Source of the DNA: Albugo candida
Taxonomy: Eukaryota; Oomycota; Peronosporomycetes; Albuginales; Albuginaceae
Assembly (NCBI GenBank): GCA_905220665.1
Contig: CAJNAR010000193.1
Location: 28,702-92,701 of the forward strand
Direction of reading: 5' to 3'
Length of the DNA: 64,000 nt
The translations under genes were made by a program, and so were the position numbers. Numbering within the stretch: position 1 is the first letter of the stretch; each line of letters starts with the position of its first letter. The notes under the pieces were generated by a model. It was not told where the DNA came from, made no database searches, and worked only from the letters and a program-made list of their open reading frames with translations. Of this stretch, positions 1-10,500 are shown in pieces.

Positions 1-170
1 ACGAAGGCCAACGCTAGGATGGGTAGCTTCAGGTAATGGATGTTTAAACTTGAATCAAAGCTTATAGAAGTGAGTGGCAGATTATTTCAACCGTTACATG
101 TCTACTAACGAAGGCCAACGCTAGGATGGGTAGCTTCAGGTAATGGATGTTTAAACTTGAATCAAAGCTT
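1..170. repeat. 63-bp direct repeat, two copies 107 bp apart
   Basis: Positions 1-63 and 108-170 are identical (start acgaaggccaacgctagg, end atcaaagctt). A 44-bp spacer separates them. The first copy begins exactly at the window edge, so the repeat may extend to the left or be part of a longer array. Perfect identity points to a recent duplication. No coding or transposon signature is visible in the unit. Confidence 0.9.
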
Positions 171-1378
171 TCACCGAATTGCACTTATTCGAACTGTGAG
201 ATCATACTAAAGGTGATGAAATTGTGCTTAAGACTAGATCAGTACTTACGTTTAGCAGCATTGACACAACTATATGCGATGTGCCAGTGATACCATGTAG
301 TAAAAATACTTCTTCAGAAGATCAGTCATATACGACATTTATGGGTCAAAGAAGAAGCATCAAAACTATTAAGATAGTGAGTTCTTGTCGCTCGATATCG
401 TTTTGATCTTGTATCTATAATCCCGAAGACTCATTAAAAAGGTTAAGATCGACTACATGAGCTTCTTCTACTCGTAGCTACTATTTGATGGACGCGTATC
501 ATCACCAAATTGAGCTCTTCAAGAGAAATGTTTGCCCCAATGTGCACCTTATAGGGTGCTCTACTGAATAAATCCTTGCTATGCACTCTGTGCCCCTTTC
601 GTGAGGTTTAATCGTGATTAAGCTAGTAAGAGTGAAGCCATATCTTAACTGTCTCGAAGCATTTATTATACACTCGTCTCTTCTAGTTCAATTTAAAAAT
701 TGTCAGCTTTGAATACAGTAAATTTTCATAGCATTCGCCAACGCTTATGAGTATTTCGAAGCCATCAAATTGTCCCGGCTTCTTTTACTTCCAAAATACA
801 AGCGCTGCGACTTTTTGTTTCAAACTTCTGTCTACTGGGATGATGCAATGGTTATGCCCGTATGTCCAAATTACGGAGATGCAAAGCACTCTGAGCAGCG
901 CTTTAGTAATTGCTGTAGGAGAAGGCAATGCAAATAACGGAAAAAGTTACTACATATTGATGGATGCCCACGCCAGTCGAGCGATAATAGACGAGAAACT
1001 TCGTCAGAGGCAATAGTCATGATGCGAAATACGTGCCATTTCCTATCTGGCGGCTCGTGCATGAGTGTCGCAACGATAAATGTGGACTAGAGAGTCGGAG
1101 TCTACTTTGGCTTGATGACTTACAGAAGCCGTATACGTCGAAACGCCGAAAGAGATGACTGCTTCGAGCTCGGATACTGAGAGAAAATTATTATCCGTAC
1201 GCGGGGTTTCTCCTTGGTAAGCATGCATGTTGCAAACACAAGCATTCAAAATATGCAGGAATAGATCAATATCGAATAGCATTTATTAGTCGTTTTTTAC
1301 GATGTTCTAATTTGATATTGTGCTACCGGAGCCGAGAAATTGATGAGGAATAAGAAAAAATGCGGTATTGATGACTAT
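171..1378. other. No gene recognised
   Basis: Only short ORFs (about 60-90 codons) occur on both strands. None shows a family motif, signal peptide or neighbour that supports it. This is the 3' flank of the aspartic-protease-like gene on the minus strand. Confidence 0.5.
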
Positions 1379-2296
1379 TTAGAAAAAAGAACGGTCATTC
1401 GCTGAAGAGAATGCAATGAGGAGCCGATTTTTATTTTTATTTTGAGATATCCAGATTTGGGTATTGTAAGTTTTGGAAAATGTGGCGCCGATGACCCAAT
1501 CATCACAAAAAGAAGATCGCACCACGAAGTAGCACAGTTCATCATTAGCGTTTCGTACAAAATAATTGACCTTGGTGAGTTCGTATTGAACTTTATCCTT
1601 TCCAAGGTGGAATGTGAACGTGGGAAACTCCAGTGCCTCGATCGCATGGCAGTCGAAACCTTTACCGTGAAGAGGGTGCGCATCAGTATTGTTACTTTGG
1701 AAATCTCGGGTAATGGCGTCATATGCCCATTTCGGAAATTCGCTACGCATGGAATCATATGAAAAGGTGACTTTTTGATAAAGACGCGGCTTGCCTTCGA
1801 ATGAGAACGTGGCTATTACGTGACCGAACTCTTGTACTAACTCGGGTTTCCGGTCTTGAACAGGACTAAGGGTTGTACTTGCCATCACCACCGATTCGTT
1901 TCTCAATTTCTCCAATCTAGATTTTGTTGTAATGAACATTCTTGGCTGCGACCGTTCACGATTCCACTTGTATACGAAGGATCGACTCCTATAAATACTC
2001 GCTTCCTCAAAAAGAAGAGTAGCCCCAAGTGGTTTAAGGGAGTAACCTGCTCGAATCATGTTCATTTGTAGTTCAACACCTTTATAAGTGTTCGCGATTG
2101 TGGACGCTTCTGTAATGTCGTTCGAAGTCAATCCAAAAAACGTCTCCTCTGCGTTTGGGTTAGACAACTTCACTGGTATTTTTATCAGTATATGTAAATC
2201 ACCCAGGAGTTTTAAGGAAGTGACACAAACAGGGACTTCAAGCCCAATTGAATACTGGAGTGCAAAGACCAAAATATATGTTGTTGCAAGTAACAT
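1379..2296 (-). CDS. Secreted pepsin-like protein with no catalytic motif (aspartic pseudo-protease)
   Basis: This is an intact 305-codon ORF from an ATG at 2296. Residues 1-18 form a hydrophobic signal peptide. From about residue 53 the order of motifs matches a pepsin-family (A1) protein: an N-lobe end (FFGL, residues 53-56), then a C-lobe with a P-T-F-T-F strand at 225-229, a Cys216/Cys255 pair spaced like the pepsin C-lobe disulfide, a WVIG motif at 267-270 and a closing strand LLIAFSSAN at 292-300. The expected second catalytic motif D[ST]G reads DSM (181-183). The first DTG and the flap region are absent, because the N-lobe is short. A1 enzymes usually exceed 330 residues. I infer a secreted, non-proteolytic family member, perhaps a decoy or inhibitor-binding protein. 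A young pseudogene that has kept its frame is the alternative. No intron is needed. Confidence 0.6.
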   Translation of the reverse strand: MLLATTYILVFALQYSIGLEVPVCVTSLKLLGDLHILIKIPVKLSNPNAEETFFGLTSNDITEASTIANTYKGVELQMNMIRAGYSLKPLGATLLFEEASIYRSRSFVYKWNRERSQPRMFITTKSRLEKLRNESVVMASTTLSPVQDRKPELVQEFGHVIATFSFEGKPRLYQKVTFSYDSMRSEFPKWAYDAITRDFQSNNTDAHPLHGKGFDCHAIEALEFPTFTFHLGKDKVQYELTKVNYFVRNANDELCYFVVRSSFCDDWVIGATFSKTYNTQIWISQNKNKNRLLIAFSSANDRSFF

Positions 2297-2852
2297 TGAT
2301 GTATCGCGTAAATTTGAAAATGAAGAGTGGATCTGCCGGGTGAGCTAAGCCATAAAGTGCAAAAGAGGTACATACTGTTTTCCCAGCGGCATATTGTATC
2401 GATCCAATGATCAAAGAGGATCAGGTATAGGTATCCAAATTTATAGAGTAGTAAATGGAAGAGAAGTTGTACGGCTGTACCATTTACGACGTCATGTTTT
2501 TGGGGAAACTTGCCCAACAGAATGAATACATACATTTACCTCTTTGACATTAATATTACCAGTTATATTAAGACAACTAGGTAGTTTTCAAACCAATCAG
2601 CGGGATCCTGAAAATTGATTGCTATGAAACCCTTTTTAACAGTTTCAATGCAACGTTCAATCGACTACTGCTCGACACAAGAAAAGTACGGATGGAGGAA
2701 TAGGGTCAGATTTACATGCACTGGCTACTACGGCTTTGAAGTATTACACATTTTCACGCGCTATATTATCGAATTGCATAGGCATGTGATGTGAGCAATT
2801 CATGCATTATGTGGGGATTTGATCTCCCACCACCCTGAAATACAATTCTCCC
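2297..2852. other. Upstream region of the pseudo-protease; no gene recognised
   Basis: The stretch presumably holds the promoter of the minus-strand gene ending at 1379. A 107-codon ORF on the minus strand (2535-2212) overlaps its start in another frame and has no recognisable motif. I see no clear core promoter element. Confidence 0.35.
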
Positions 2853-3000
2853 TGCGTTTTTAAATTATTACAGTGTGTCTTTGATTTTTACTACCGTATG
2901 TCTCAGCTTATATTGCTGTCATGTGTTTCTGGTTTATATTGCCATTAAATGTACGTGATTATATTATTAGCATGCGTTTTTATTTATAATATTTCACCGG
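2853..3000. repeat. Degenerate minisatellite, six units of 21-28 bp
   Basis: Six consecutive units begin with TGYGT/TATGT/TGTAC-like heads followed by a T/A-rich stretch. They start near 2853, 2874, 2897, 2922, 2950 and 2973. Units differ in length (21-28 bp) and sequence, so the array is old. The best-matching pair is units 3 and 4, which share a TTATATTGC core. Confidence 0.5.
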
Positions 3001-4125
3001 TGTACTTCATATAATTATCGCAATTGACGCGAGCACATCCAATGATTTTCCTGCGTCTATTTTGTGCGATAAGGAGTTTTATTCCTTCACATTACGCAAC
3101 TTTTTCTTTCTCTTATCTATCACTTACATTGTTATGTGCATCGTCAAGTGGATATCATATCCTGATCTACGACTGTAGCGCCTCCACAAGCTGGAATAGG
3201 TGCAGCTTGAGGCAGACAACTCCATTCACACTTTATATCTCGTGTATATTCACTACCTATGAGGCCTGCTCTTCGCAGCGATTGGAAAGGACGATTGTAA
3301 ATCATTCTTTCTAACCACAATCTTAATGGTGGTCTGCACTTCCATCTCGTTTGTGCATGTTTTATAGAGCAAAATGAAGTCGATTAAAACTATGCTATGC
3401 ACTTATATATAGCATTTGATCTTTGAGCTAGCTTCACCTTTCTTCTTAGCATCGAAGGGTACACTGGTACTTAAAGCAGCTGATCTGGATACAACGTACT
3501 TGTAGATCGCGGGAAACTGTCTCGCATAATCGCTACTTCTGCCATCAATTCAATATCAATAATGCGTTTTCTTTGGCTTCTATCGACTTTTCATCCGCAC
3601 AAAAGACACGTTTAACAATCCGGAATAATCGTGTCTCGCTTTAGGAATCCGGCTTTTGCTTTGTTCGTCACTAAAACAGCTTGTTCATGCAAACGCTTAT
3701 CACATTGGCTCGTTGTATTCTAGTTTGAGAAAAACGACTAGAGGATTGGTGGCTTGAAGCATTCATGTTATTGATTACCATTACAATATTTTGAGCCAGA
3801 GTATTGATTGTCCGCAAGACACATGAGTATTTTCTTTGTCCAGGTCTAAATTATATATCCTAGTCTAGTCTTCTACAAGAAGACCCATAACAGGTTAAAG
3901 GCCGACCTTACCTGAACGGCTTTTTCATGACAACATGGCATATGGGACGAAGAAAGACGGTCACCACGTGGTGCCAGGCGGACGTCATGTGGAACGTGAC
4001 ATAGGCAATTTTGTAATTCCGTTGCACATCCATGTTGTGGTGTTGACAAATAAGGTTAATGCTAAATATATTTTACTTTTACTTCTACCTCTATTACAAC
4101 AATTATATATCGAATACATTTAACA
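3001..4125. other. No gene recognised; right end probably the 5' LTR of copia element A
   Basis: A 96-codon ORF at 3024-3314 is rich in Ser, Phe and Cys but has no recognisable domain and is not supported. The last roughly 230 bp (to 4125, ending ..aaca directly before the primer-binding site) should be the 5' LTR of element A by position. I could not match it to a 3' LTR, so its left edge is unknown. Confidence 0.35.
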
Positions 4126-4138
4126 GGTTATGAGCCCA
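4126..4138 (+). other. Retroelement primer-binding site (half-tRNA type)
   Basis: GGTTATGAGCCCA follows the ..aaca LTR end directly. It is complementary to an initiator-tRNA-Met anticodon stem-loop (GGGCTCATAACC). Copia-like elements such as Drosophila copia use this internal half-tRNA primer. The ATG inside it is the first codon of the gag ORF. Element B has the same site with one base changed. Confidence 0.65.
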
Positions 4139-5350
4139 AAGGAACGTGTTCGCGGCGCAGCTCAACAAGCTATAACCGCTGTGGTGGTCGATGGTCAGGA
4201 AACGACCAACGATCAACAATTGGAAGTCGGCAGTGCCCGCGCGGCACTGGTGGAGGTGATTGTTCGTCATGCTGGTGACCTTTCAGATCGGATATTTAGG
4301 ATGAATCCTCGCGGACCGAACAAGTCAGACGACACCGCAAGGACTTTGCGGAGACAAGCACTTTTGGTTCAGTTTTAGTATCAGGGGCAGGTATAAACCT
4401 CCAGACTTTGAAGCATTGATAATCTCCCAATATTCTCCTCCCAAACGTTCACCGAATGTCTCGCCGTCCTCCTTCTTTGGTGCCTGATGAGAAGCTTATG
4501 CTGGGGATATGGTTGCCAAACGGCTCCGGTCGATGGCAACTATGGGTTGGATCTGAACACTGACGCTGGGTTTCATGGGCAGGGTGGACCTGAAGGAGGT
4601 TACCCATGTTTGCGTATACCAATTACTGGTTACTACCAACCTGTGCAGGTTTCCGAAGGCGTGCCGGATGGTCTCCAACGAGATTTGGACTGCAACCTGT
4701 CGACGGAAACGAACTCTGCCATGGACTTGGTAGTGGGTTTAATGAATGTGGGAAAGAATTGGCGACAAGTTGGCTTCTCCGAGCATGCCTGTGATTTAAT
4801 GTGACCTAAAGAAATCAAGTTTGATTTTCTTGGTCAACGCCTTGCAAGCATTGCATAGAGATATTATCGTCGGCAGTATAAACTTTGTGGTGAGAGAGTC
4901 AAACATTGGAGCATCCTATGTAAAGGTTGCTCCAAATTTTCACTACCAAGATAGCAACTTCCCAGAGCAAGAAGTTGTGTATTGTGCCCAAGGCATCGCA
5001 GCGTAGCTGGATGGAAGAATGCTTATATCTAACAGCTTTGAGTGACGCTTTCGGCGGCCCGGAAAGCCTTGGCTTGGGCAACAATGTCCACTCTACTGAT
5101 TCAACGATGCGCACGAAGACGTTGTCCCGTATGGACCTGAATAGGGCTGACTATCTACGATAGGCAAAAGAGCTCGCCCAATTTGCAAAATTGACGGCTC
5201 TACATTCGATTCAAAAATTCCCGTTGAGACGTTGTAAACGTCGTCGAGACGAAAAGGTAAAAAACGTCCTGAAGTTCGCGTTTTAAAAAGGTGCTACCAA
5301 TGTGGCAACAATGATCACCTAGAGGCAGTTTGCCCGAAGAAAAGGAAGTA
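4130..5350 (+). pseudogene. copia A gag remnant with CCHC zinc knuckle
   Basis: Gag packages the element RNA in virus-like particles. The first 82 codons from the ATG at 4130 are open; after that the frame is broken by stops and shifts. The nucleocapsid zinc knuckle is intact at 5292-5333 with spacing C-x2-C-x4-H-x4-C (CYQCGNNDHLEAVC), followed by a Lys/Arg-rich tail and a stop. The start is placed at the ATG within the primer-binding site because element B starts at the equivalent codon (MSP..). Non-functional. Confidence 0.7.
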
Positions 5351-5389
5351 AAGACAAGATGAAGAATGTATCGAAGTGTTATTGATGGG

Positions 5390-8255
5390 CGGTCGAGCTC
5401 AACCAGGAACTGGGTTTGGACAGCGGCTCAGGACCACAATTTGGTTAAATAATTGAGTGTGCTCGACGATAAGGTCGACTGCCATGACGAATGTTTATTT
5501 GCAGCCTCTGGAGGGGGACCCTTGAGTATCACCAAACAAGTGTGATGATCCGGGTCAAGGCACTTGGTATTGCCAAAACCATCCGACTTCTCCATGTTGA
5601 ATACGCATCAAATTTAGGACGTAACATCATTTCCTTCGGTAAATAGGAAAACAAGGGGTGCGTTCTTGAATACCGTGAAGGAATGCGTGTTTTGGACTCT
5701 CGCCCTGGTGATGTACCTATCAATAGACGTTGATCGTATCAATGTAATCGTTTCACTTTACGATGGTATTCTGATTGACGATTTTCGTGGACCTGGTTCA
5801 CCAAACAAGGCGGTTATGACAATCGTGACGGATGATGAACATGAACATAACATGCGTGCTGAGCATGGAAGCTTGTTACATGTTCATAGTCGTATGGTTA
5901 TCTTTGTTATGACACAATCATCAAGATGAACCCTCGACCGTGCGTCTGGTATCAAACTGACTGATAGTAGTTTTACTAGATGCCTGGCATGCGCACAAGG
6001 CAAGCAGACAAAGAACGTACAGTCACGCAAGAACAGCGGCTTGAATTCGCTCATCGATGTGATCGGTGGCGTCATCTGCTCCTATCCAAATGCCTCATGA
6101 ATCCTCGTAACTGACTAGGCAATAGGTATTTGATCAATTTTATCGATTATTCGTCGAACTATTACCGACTTTTCCTTGCGAAGACTATGGGCGTTGCTGC
6201 GATGAAGTTCAAGCATTTCTTGATGTTCTTTGAAAAGCGATTCAGGTATCGTATACACGTTCGGCGTACAAACGTGGAGGCAAATACAAATCTCTAGACG
6301 TGTTTTGCAAGCTTACTGGTGTCTTACGACGAGTAAGGGAAAACAATACCCGGGAAGGTGATGGGAAGATGAAAGGATGCATGGCACCATCATCAACATG
6401 GTGCGAAGCATGGTGTTTACAGTGGGCTACCCTTAAAATTCTCTGGTCATTCCGCCGAATATGCAGGCTCCATCCTGACTCGAAGTCTCAATAAGGCAAG
6501 TGAAGGTGGGATCTTGCCTACTGATATCTTGTCTAAGAAACGACCGGTCTTAAGTGGCATTATGATCTTTGGCTCCCCAAGGACGGTGCACCCAAACTAA
6601 TAACAAATATTTGGGCGTTCACGTGAAAGCGGAAATCAATATCGGGAAGGACGATGGATTGAACGGATATCGTGTCTACATACCAAAAGAGCATGCAGTG
6701 TTGTACTCAGCGTGTTAGGAATATTGAAACCCTTACCGATATTCAAGACAGTGAGTTGGTAAAAGATTCGCATGTACTGAAGATCAGCAGACGCTTGATG
6801 GCAACCATGTCAAGCGCTTAACAAACGACAGGTCGTCCAGATGGACACGTGATCGACAACTGACAGGGTCAACACGCGATTAAGTCGATAAGCCAAGTGA
6901 TAAATGTAGCATTATTGAAATTCAAGACGTTTTAAGCACTATCCGAGAACCTGACCCAAGCAAATACGGCGAGGCAATGAAGGGCACTAGCGAAGATATG
7001 CGGTTGTTGGCCATAAATGAAGAGCTGAACGCTTTGGATGAAAATTCTGTGTGGAGAGTGATATTTCTACCTAAAGACTCACACTTGTGTGTTGCATGTG
7101 GCAGTGAAAAACTTTATGGAACTTATTACATTTTGCCTTTAGCTGCGATGAACGTACGAGCACTTCATGGTGACGTACCAAATGCATATTTCGGAACTGA
7201 AAAGATGAGCAAGCGATTGCACTCGAAGTTGGTTGACCTAGCTTTCAAGCAGTGTAAAACATACATGTGTCTGTATATCAGAGATCGATGGAAATGATAC
7301 GATTGTTGGTGTCTATGTCGACAAATTGTTGTTCACCAGGAATTCAACCAATGTCGTTGGACAATCTCTCGACAGCATGGTGTCACTAGAACTAAAACAT
7401 TTGGGTTTCGTGGACAAGTTTCTGGGTTTACGGATAATGTTGGACTCTGAGGATGGTTATGTGTTGGAGCAAGGAGTGGTGACCGACTTACTCTTGAAAG
7501 CAAATGGTTTGGAATCGACAAACGGGGTTCGGACCCCAACTGAAAAAGAATGTAACGCAGAGAGAACGAAAGGATCGGAATTGTTGGTTGCATCATCCGA
7601 AGACATACTAGCAAGCATCAAACGTTTCAGTCCGTCGTTGGGAGTCTACTTTGCATTGCAAGATGCACTCTCCCTGATATCTATTTTGCAGTGCACCGCG
7701 CAACCAGGCAGACTCACAATTCGACGATGAGGGAATAGAAAGGGCCAAACGAAGGACGCGATACTTCTAGGTGACGAAGTCGCTGAAGATATGTGTTAAA
7801 ATTAAAGCCAATGAGGGCACCCCGTCGAGGTCAAAAGATGGAGTAAGGATGCGTGCTGGCGATGAATGGTGCAGTGGTATCGTGGACGTACAAGAAGCAG
7901 ACTGGTGTCTCGCTTAGCACCATGAAAAGGGAGTTCATCGCTGCATCGCATGATGGTTGTGAGTTTCTCCGGCTGATAAGATTGTTTGGTGAGCTGGTAT
8001 GAAAGTTGTTGAGCCAGGATGGAAAATCAAGCGGTGATCAAGCCATTAGGAAGCAAGAAGAGTACCTCAAGCGCGAAACATGTCGACGTTCTATTCAAGT
8101 TTATCTGTTACGTTGCTCAAGATAAGTTCTTTTAGACAACCTTTGTCAAGTCTGATGATTTGAGGGTGGTTCCGTTGACGAAGGCACGACCGGTACCAAG
8201 GCTTTCGGACCTGCGTGTGATGTTCAAGTTAAAGGCCGTTCACGATGACGTCTAG
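5390..8255 (+). pseudogene. copia A pol remnant (PR-IN-RT-RNase H)
   Basis: Pieces are spread over several frames. The protease active site is LDSGSG (DSG at 5419-5427). The pre-integrase zinc site CLAC is at 5981-5992, followed by Q-G-K-Q-T-K and a G-G-V-I-C-S stretch typical of oomycete copia integrases. Integrase continues to about 6490. Reverse transcriptase covers about 6977-7730; its catalytic YVDD reads YVDK (7314-7325). RNase H follows at about 7870-8000 with SWTYKKQTG and LSTMKREFIAAS. Pol would cleave the polyprotein, copy the RNA and integrate the cDNA. Stops, frameshifts and the lost Asp show it is dead. Confidence 0.8.
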
Positions 8256-8261
8256 GAGGAG

Positions 8262-10363
8262 TGTTACCACTTGCAACCTAGCATTGCTATCAATCACAGT
8301 CACCTAAACGCCATGCGCAGAACGTATAGAAAACAGAAAACGGCGTAATTGAAAGGTACGTCTGAGCCACAGTCAGAAATCTGAAGTGCGTCTCGTCATC
8401 AAAGCCACTTTTCAATTACAGCGTCTAAAAAACTCCACGCTAGTGTGGAAATTGCCGGAACACCTGGCATTGGCATCGAAATGAATGACAAAAACAAGCA
8501 GCAGTACCATAAGTAGAGCTGGTAGATCGTCTTCCTTCAATGAATGCAGTCTACTCAAATTAATATCCATCTCTCAGTTGTGTAATCGCACTGTTTCAGA
8601 TAGATTCTTTTCTATGACCATTGTAGCATATAATAAAGAAAATTTTCCGTTTTTCTCCTCAGTTCATGCTTCAAGGTATGTTTATGATATCATGCTACTT
8701 AACACCAAAGAATTGCGATGGGCGAATGCTTGACGTGTTAGTTGCTCACATTCTCCTTATTTTAGCTGCATCTTGCACCGTTTTCGTAGCAAAATACATA
8801 AAAAAAGAACGTGCGTGGAGAGAAGTTGGGAAAGAGCTTCCAGGAACAACGCACCTAATGTCGCGTAAAGGTTTACGGTAAAAGGAATTCCGATTAGCTC
8901 ATTTGATACCACGTTTTTATCATCAACCAGTTATATAAGATTTCACGCCAGCGAGCCGAATCATGTTGAGGACTACTTTATGCGTTCCGCTTCTCACCAT
9001 GTGTGTGTGTCGACGAGTGCGTATCGACTGGCCTATTCTGTGACGAAATCATCACGAATCTTAAACATGACGGCTGGAAATACAAAAGAATTTGCAGCGT
9101 GCCAGTGGTCTCTCGTTCTCGCCATAGGGATGAAAAGGATTGATTTAATGGAAGCCAGCAAGAATAATTGACTGTACGGGGCGACGGACATCAACATCAC
9201 TCAACTATCATCAAAACGGTGATTCCCTATGGCACTCATAATCGTAAATGAATCATATCAGCTCCTACGACGGAGGAATACGACTTTAATGATCCAGCTT
9301 GGAGTGGTTATTGGAAGAAAACCATTATCAAGTTACCAAATTGCTGTAGAATAGCCTTGTCCTACTCAAAAAGCGGATGATGTTCGCAAATCAGAAGTAA
9401 AACCTGTTGGATGAACCTCAAATATATGACATGAAAGTAATTCAAAATCGTTATTTGAATGCAAATAAGTTTCGGAAATTCCAGTTATTTTTGGAAAAAA
9501 TCAAGATCTTCCATAATTCAGCATCAAGCTCTTGTAATCTCAGCTATGATCAATGGGATCAAAATACGTACGGAATACCGGCTAGATTCCCTCTCGTTGA
9601 TCCGATTTATCATAAGCCCATCTTACTTATAAGAAGCGGTTTGTCGAGAATGTTTGAATATGCACAGCGAAGCGTTGTCCATTCGAACATCTCTCTTATT
9701 TTATATAGAACTGAGAGGTTTAGCTGAGTTGTCCATTTTATGTGGCATTCACGGATATGTAAACATAATTACCAATTCAACGAAAACCTCCTGCTCGACA
9801 ATATATAGCTGGCCTTTGCACATATGTAAGAAAATGGCATACCTATTCCCCATGCATCATGCGTCTGACGACAAGCACCACCAAAGAAAAGAAGCTCTTT
9901 CGCCAAGAGTCCCGCATGAGAATTCAAAAAGTTTGTAGCAAGTTAGACAGTTTTTTTCTATCTGATGGCTTATAAAAGGATGGCAAATACCATCCAAAGG
10001 TCTGATTATCCAGAGAAGGATTAGATATCCACCCAAAGCATGGATATGTTACAGTAACAAAAGCGCTCCTGCTTGAATGTCAAGTCAAAGGAAAACTTTA
10101 TTCTAAGATGTATCCTCTGTATTCGCAAACATGTTCTCGGAGCTCGCGCGGTGCTTATTTTGTCAAAAATGAAAGCAATGATCCTAACTGACCCTTCTGA
10201 AGTACAACCACCTTGCAAAATATACGAATTTGTACAAAAGCTAGAGAAAGCTGCCTGCAAGAGAATACCACGTTCCTTTGTTGCGACCCTTTTCAAATTT
10301 CAGCTTCCTTACATGCAAGTTTACCAGCTTTGGCTTTTCGAACGGTCTTTCTGACAATCCTGC
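8262..10363. other. 3' flank of element A and unassigned ORFs
   Basis: TGTTA at 8262 should begin a 3' LTR, but no matching 5' copy was found. Beyond it, 8666-8881 (+) encodes a short protein with one hydrophobic segment followed by a Lys/Arg/Glu-rich stretch. 9407-9727 (+) encodes 106 residues, including FRKFQLFLEKIKIFHN, faintly like the ERFNIN helix of cysteine-protease propeptides. Around 10073-10195 one frame reads YPLYSQT...SSRGAYFVKNE, faintly like the glycine-rich loop of type II phosphatidylinositol 4-kinases. None is complete and I assign no function. Confidence 0.3.
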
Positions 10364-10500
10364 CAAATGGATCCACTGGATCTGGATCTGGATCTGGATC
10401 TGTTTCTGGATCTGTATCTGAGAGTTGGCTCCATTTGCTAAATGGATCTGGAGCTGGATCTGAGAGTTGAGGCCATATGCTGAGTGGATCTAGATCCATT
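10364..10500. repeat. GGATCT hexanucleotide microsatellite with degenerate borders
   Basis: The core ctggatctggatctggatct (from about 10377) is followed by diverged units (tgtttctggatctgtatctg) and then two spaced TGGATCT-rich blocks up to 10500. Read on the minus strand it would encode Asp-Pro repeats (DPDPDPDP) in a short ORF. Interspersed cc/ctccatttgc..atggatc pieces suggest a longer, partly lost array. Confidence 0.8.

Larger units (their letters stand above)
4126..8261 (+). mobile_element. Ty1/copia retrotransposon A, internal region, decayed
   Basis: Internal region from the primer-binding site (4126-4138) to a polypurine tract (aggaggag, 8254-8261) that precedes TGTTA, the likely start of the 3' LTR. 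In order there are gag, a CCHC zinc knuckle, protease DSG, pre-integrase CxxC, integrase, reverse transcriptase and RNase H. Integrase before reverse transcriptase is the Ty1/copia (Pseudoviridae) order. The frame is broken many times and the RT catalytic motif is mutated, so the element is not autonomous. It differs in sequence from element B at 13.6-18.4 kb but shares its layout and primer site. Confidence 0.85.

Noticed and set aside
1442..2348. Plus-strand ORFs opposite the pseudo-protease
   Set aside because: Short, overlapping, without motifs; shadows of the minus-strand gene.
8666..8881. Cytochrome P450 N-terminus
   Set aside because: A membrane segment followed by a basic stretch and LPG is suggestive, but no P450 core (ExxR or heme-binding loop) follows.
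9407..9727. Cysteine-protease propeptide (I29)
   Set aside because: Only a weak ERFNIN-like helix with one residue missing, and no papain domain nearby.
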